From contig UPYK01000004.1 in assembly GCA_900538545.1 (NCBI GenBank), forward strand, positions 1 to 64,000: DNA of 64,000 nt, written 5' to 3'. Shown piece after piece: positions 62,349 through 64,000 of the stretch. How positions within the stretch are numbered: the first letter of the stretch is position 1; each line of letters begins with the position of its first letter. The notes beneath the pieces are model-generated. The model did no database searches, was not told the DNA's origin, and saw nothing but the letters and a program-made list of their open reading frames with translations. The stretch comes from an uncultured Eggerthella sp. (GTDB taxonomy: Bacteria > Actinomycetota > Coriobacteriia > Coriobacteriales > Eggerthellaceae). A program made the position numbers and the translations under genes.

Positions 62349-63731
62349 CTAGATCGTCATGAAGCCGAGGAATTGGGCGAGGAACGAGATGAACACGATC
62401 GCGATCAGGATGGGCGCGATGTACTTGATCATGATGCGCCACGCTGCACGCCAACGGAACTTCGATGAGGCCATGATTTCTTCCTCGATGATCTTCGGCT
62501 TGATGCACCAACCAACGAAGATGCAGGTCAGGAATGCTACGATCGGCATCATGATGGTGTTCGAGACAAAGTCGAAGAAGTCGAGCAGCGAAGTGCCCGC
62601 ACCCAACGGCTCGATGAACGAAAGACCGTTGTAGCCCAGGTTCACGAACACAGCCGCAACACCGATGATCACGAACGTGAGCACAGTTGCCTTCTTGCGC
62701 GAGCATTTCGCGCCGTCATGCATGATCGAAACGCAGGTCTCCATGAGCGAGATCGCCGAGGTGAGCGCTGCGAAGATAACGAGCAAGAAGAACAGCACGC
62801 CGATAACGGGTGCGAAATCGCCAAACGATGCGAACATCTGCGGCAACACGATGAACATGAGACCGGGGCCGGAATTTTCGGTAACCGCCTCAGGCGAACC
62901 CAGCGCAACGAATGCCGCTGGCACGATCATGAGGCCCGCCAAGAACGAAACACCGATATCGAAGCCCGCAACACGGATCGCGCTCGAAGTGAGCGAGTCG
63001 CGCTGCTTCATGTAGGAGCCATAGGTGACCATGATGCCCATCGCGATGGACAGCGAGAAGAACATCTGTCCCAGCGCCGCAACCACGAGCTCTATCGAGA
63101 ACGCAGAGAAATCGGGCACCAGATAATAGGCAGCGCCATCGAGCGCGCCAGGCTGGCAGAGCGTGTAGACAACCAGGATGACCGTCATGATGATAAGCGC
63201 TGGCATCATGATCAGGTTAGCCTTCTCAATACCGCCCTTGATGCCGCGCGACACGACGAAGAACACGATAGCCATGAAGATGAAGAGCCAGATATACGAC
63301 TCAAAACTGCTGGTGATGAAGCTAGAGAAGTACGTACCGCCATCGCCGATCATGGTTGCGGGATCGAAGAAATACGCACCGACGTACTTCGCCACCCAGC
63401 CACCGATCACGCAATAGTACGGCGTGATGATGAACGGAACGAGCGAAGCCAGGATGCCAATGAAGGCATACTTCTTGCCGAACAGCTTGAACGCGCCGAT
63501 GGTAGACTGGCGCGTCTTACGACCGAGCGCGATCTCGACAAGCAGAAGCGACAGACCAAAGGTGAACACGAGCACCAAGTAGGTGAGCAAGAACATACCG
63601 CCACCATACTTCGCCGCCAGATACGGGAAGCGCCACAGATTACCCAAGCCGACCGCAGAAGCGGCTGCAGCCAAGATGAATGCCCATTTGCTTGACCAGG
63701 TGTCACGAGCAGCATGTGCAAGTTGAGACAT
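62349..63731 (-). CDS. Neurotransmitter:sodium symporter (SNF) family transporter, second copy
   Basis: 460 residues from ATG63731 (GGGGGATCT). TM1 AAAASAVGLGNLWRFPYLAAKYGGG with the Na+-site residues, LLLVEIALGRKTRQS, and GQMFFSLSIAMGIMVTYGSYM in TM6. Same family as the gene at 8045 but clearly diverged, so the substrates probably differ. Monocistronic, with a perfect terminator. Confidence 0.95.
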   Translation of the reverse strand: MSQLAHAARDTWSSKWAFILAAAASAVGLGNLWRFPYLAAKYGGGMFLLTYLVLVFTFGLSLLLVEIALGRKTRQSTIGAFKLFGKKYAFIGILASLVPFIITPYYCVIGGWVAKYVGAYFFDPATMIGDGGTYFSSFITSSFESYIWLFIFMAIVFFVVSRGIKGGIEKANLIMMPALIIMTVILVVYTLCQPGALDGAAYYLVPDFSAFSIELVVAALGQMFFSLSIAMGIMVTYGSYMKQRDSLTSSAIRVAGFDIGVSFLAGLMIVPAAFVALGSPEAVTENSGPGLMFIVLPQMFASFGDFAPVIGVLFFLLVIFAALTSAISLMETCVSIMHDGAKCSRKKATVLTFVIIGVAAVFVNLGYNGLSFIEPLGAGTSLLDFFDFVSNTIMMPIVAFLTCIFVGWCIKPKIIEEEIMASSKFRWRAAWRIMIKYIAPILIAIVFISFLAQFLGFMTI

Positions 63732-63921
63732 AGATCCCCCATTCAGGTTCAATTCGTTCGCTCGCTGATCCAGTTCGATTCGCACTGGATCGGTTCGCGA
63801 TATTGCTAGACACGTTGATTTGTATTGCTACGAAGAATAGCAAAAGAACCTTAAAATCTTCACAAGAATGACCGCGCAGGAGCAAGCGGCGAACGTGAAC
63901 GGGCTGCGAACATTCCCAGCG

Positions 63922-64000
63922 CTACAGATTGCGCGCGCGGCGACGAGCACGCGCGGCGGCCGCAGAAAGCACCGTGGCAGAAGGCAGCGGCTCGGTATTC
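63922..64000 (-). CDS. C-terminal end of a gene running off the right edge (partial)
   Basis: The reverse strand is open from 64000 to a TAG at 63922-63924 and would encode NTEPLPSATVLSAAAARARR and a short basic end. The Arg/Ala-rich tail and high GC suit a real C-terminus, but 26 codons cannot identify it and another frame is open as well. Confidence 0.35.
   Translation of the reverse strand, partial: NTEPLPSATVLSAAAARARRRARNL

Noticed and set aside
62718..63695. A 325-codon forward open frame rich in His/Arg/Glu
   Set aside because: Antisense shadow of the NSS transporter; composition is that of a reverse-read membrane gene.
1..64000. CRISPR array or cas genes
   Set aside because: No regularly spaced repeat array or Cas-like protein seen; the only arrays are the 8-bp units at 2343 and the protein-coding wall repeats.

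Overview
The window reads as a chromosomal segment of an anaerobic actinobacterium, most likely class Coriobacteriia (Eggerthellales-like). This is inferred from GC-rich housekeeping genes, many GTG/TTG starts with strong Shine-Dalgarno sites, Na+-symporter-family transporters, a LoaP-type antiterminator and choline-binding-type wall repeats. No 16S rRNA or other phylogenetic anchor lies in the window, so the assignment is tentative.

Layout. (1) 1-16.4 kb, housekeeping: a Ser/Thr kinase that runs off the left edge; a compact lar-type operon (aldo/keto reductase, LarE, LarB, LarC1-only); a PurF-like protein without its nucleophilic Cys; YchF; an NSS transporter; tRNA-Thr(CGT); a MerR regulator divergent from an MFS exporter with a classical 19-bp-spacer promoter; a VanZ-RDD membrane protein with a tail of repeated T-x-x-I motifs; a MaoC-like hydratase; and a secreted wall-binding-repeat protein. 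(2) 16.4-25.3 kb, a visibly more AT-rich accessory stretch: a radical-SAM/TcmP ('three-Cys-motif partner') pair with a LexA-like palindrome on its promoter, several unrecognised genes (two membrane-associated, one zinc-ribbon), and wreckage of a dTDP-rhamnose locus (rfbC with two frameshifts and a stop; three scattered rfbB fragments). (3) 25.4-29.0 kb, a three-gene forward operon: UXS-like SDR, UDP-glucose dehydrogenase and RfbH/E1-type dehydrase. (4) 29.2-61.7 kb, a long reverse-strand surface-polysaccharide cluster headed by LoaP. (5) 62.3-63.7 kb, a second NSS transporter.

How the polysaccharide genes fit together: LoaP heads transcription and a Wzz-like protein follows. RfbA and RfbB make dTDP-4-keto-6-deoxyglucose, probably aminated by a DegT enzyme. 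RfbF makes CDP-glucose. PtmE, LegB, LegC, NeuD/LegH, LegG and LegI form an almost complete legionaminic-acid-type route, but no CMP-nonulosonate synthetase is visible. A thiamine-diphosphate enzyme plus an SDR resemble the YerE/YerF branched-sugar module. Three ATP-grasp proteins and an ornithine-cyclodeaminase homologue suggest amino-acid-type decoration. A PglC/WbaP-type initiating transferase, GT2 and GT-C enzymes, one Wzy polymerase and two flippases handle assembly.

Most noteworthy are the possibly SOS-controlled TcmP/radical-SAM pair, the Ugd-UXS-RfbH trio that could make a deoxy-pentose nucleotide sugar, and the phosphothreonine-motif array on the VanZ-RDD protein.
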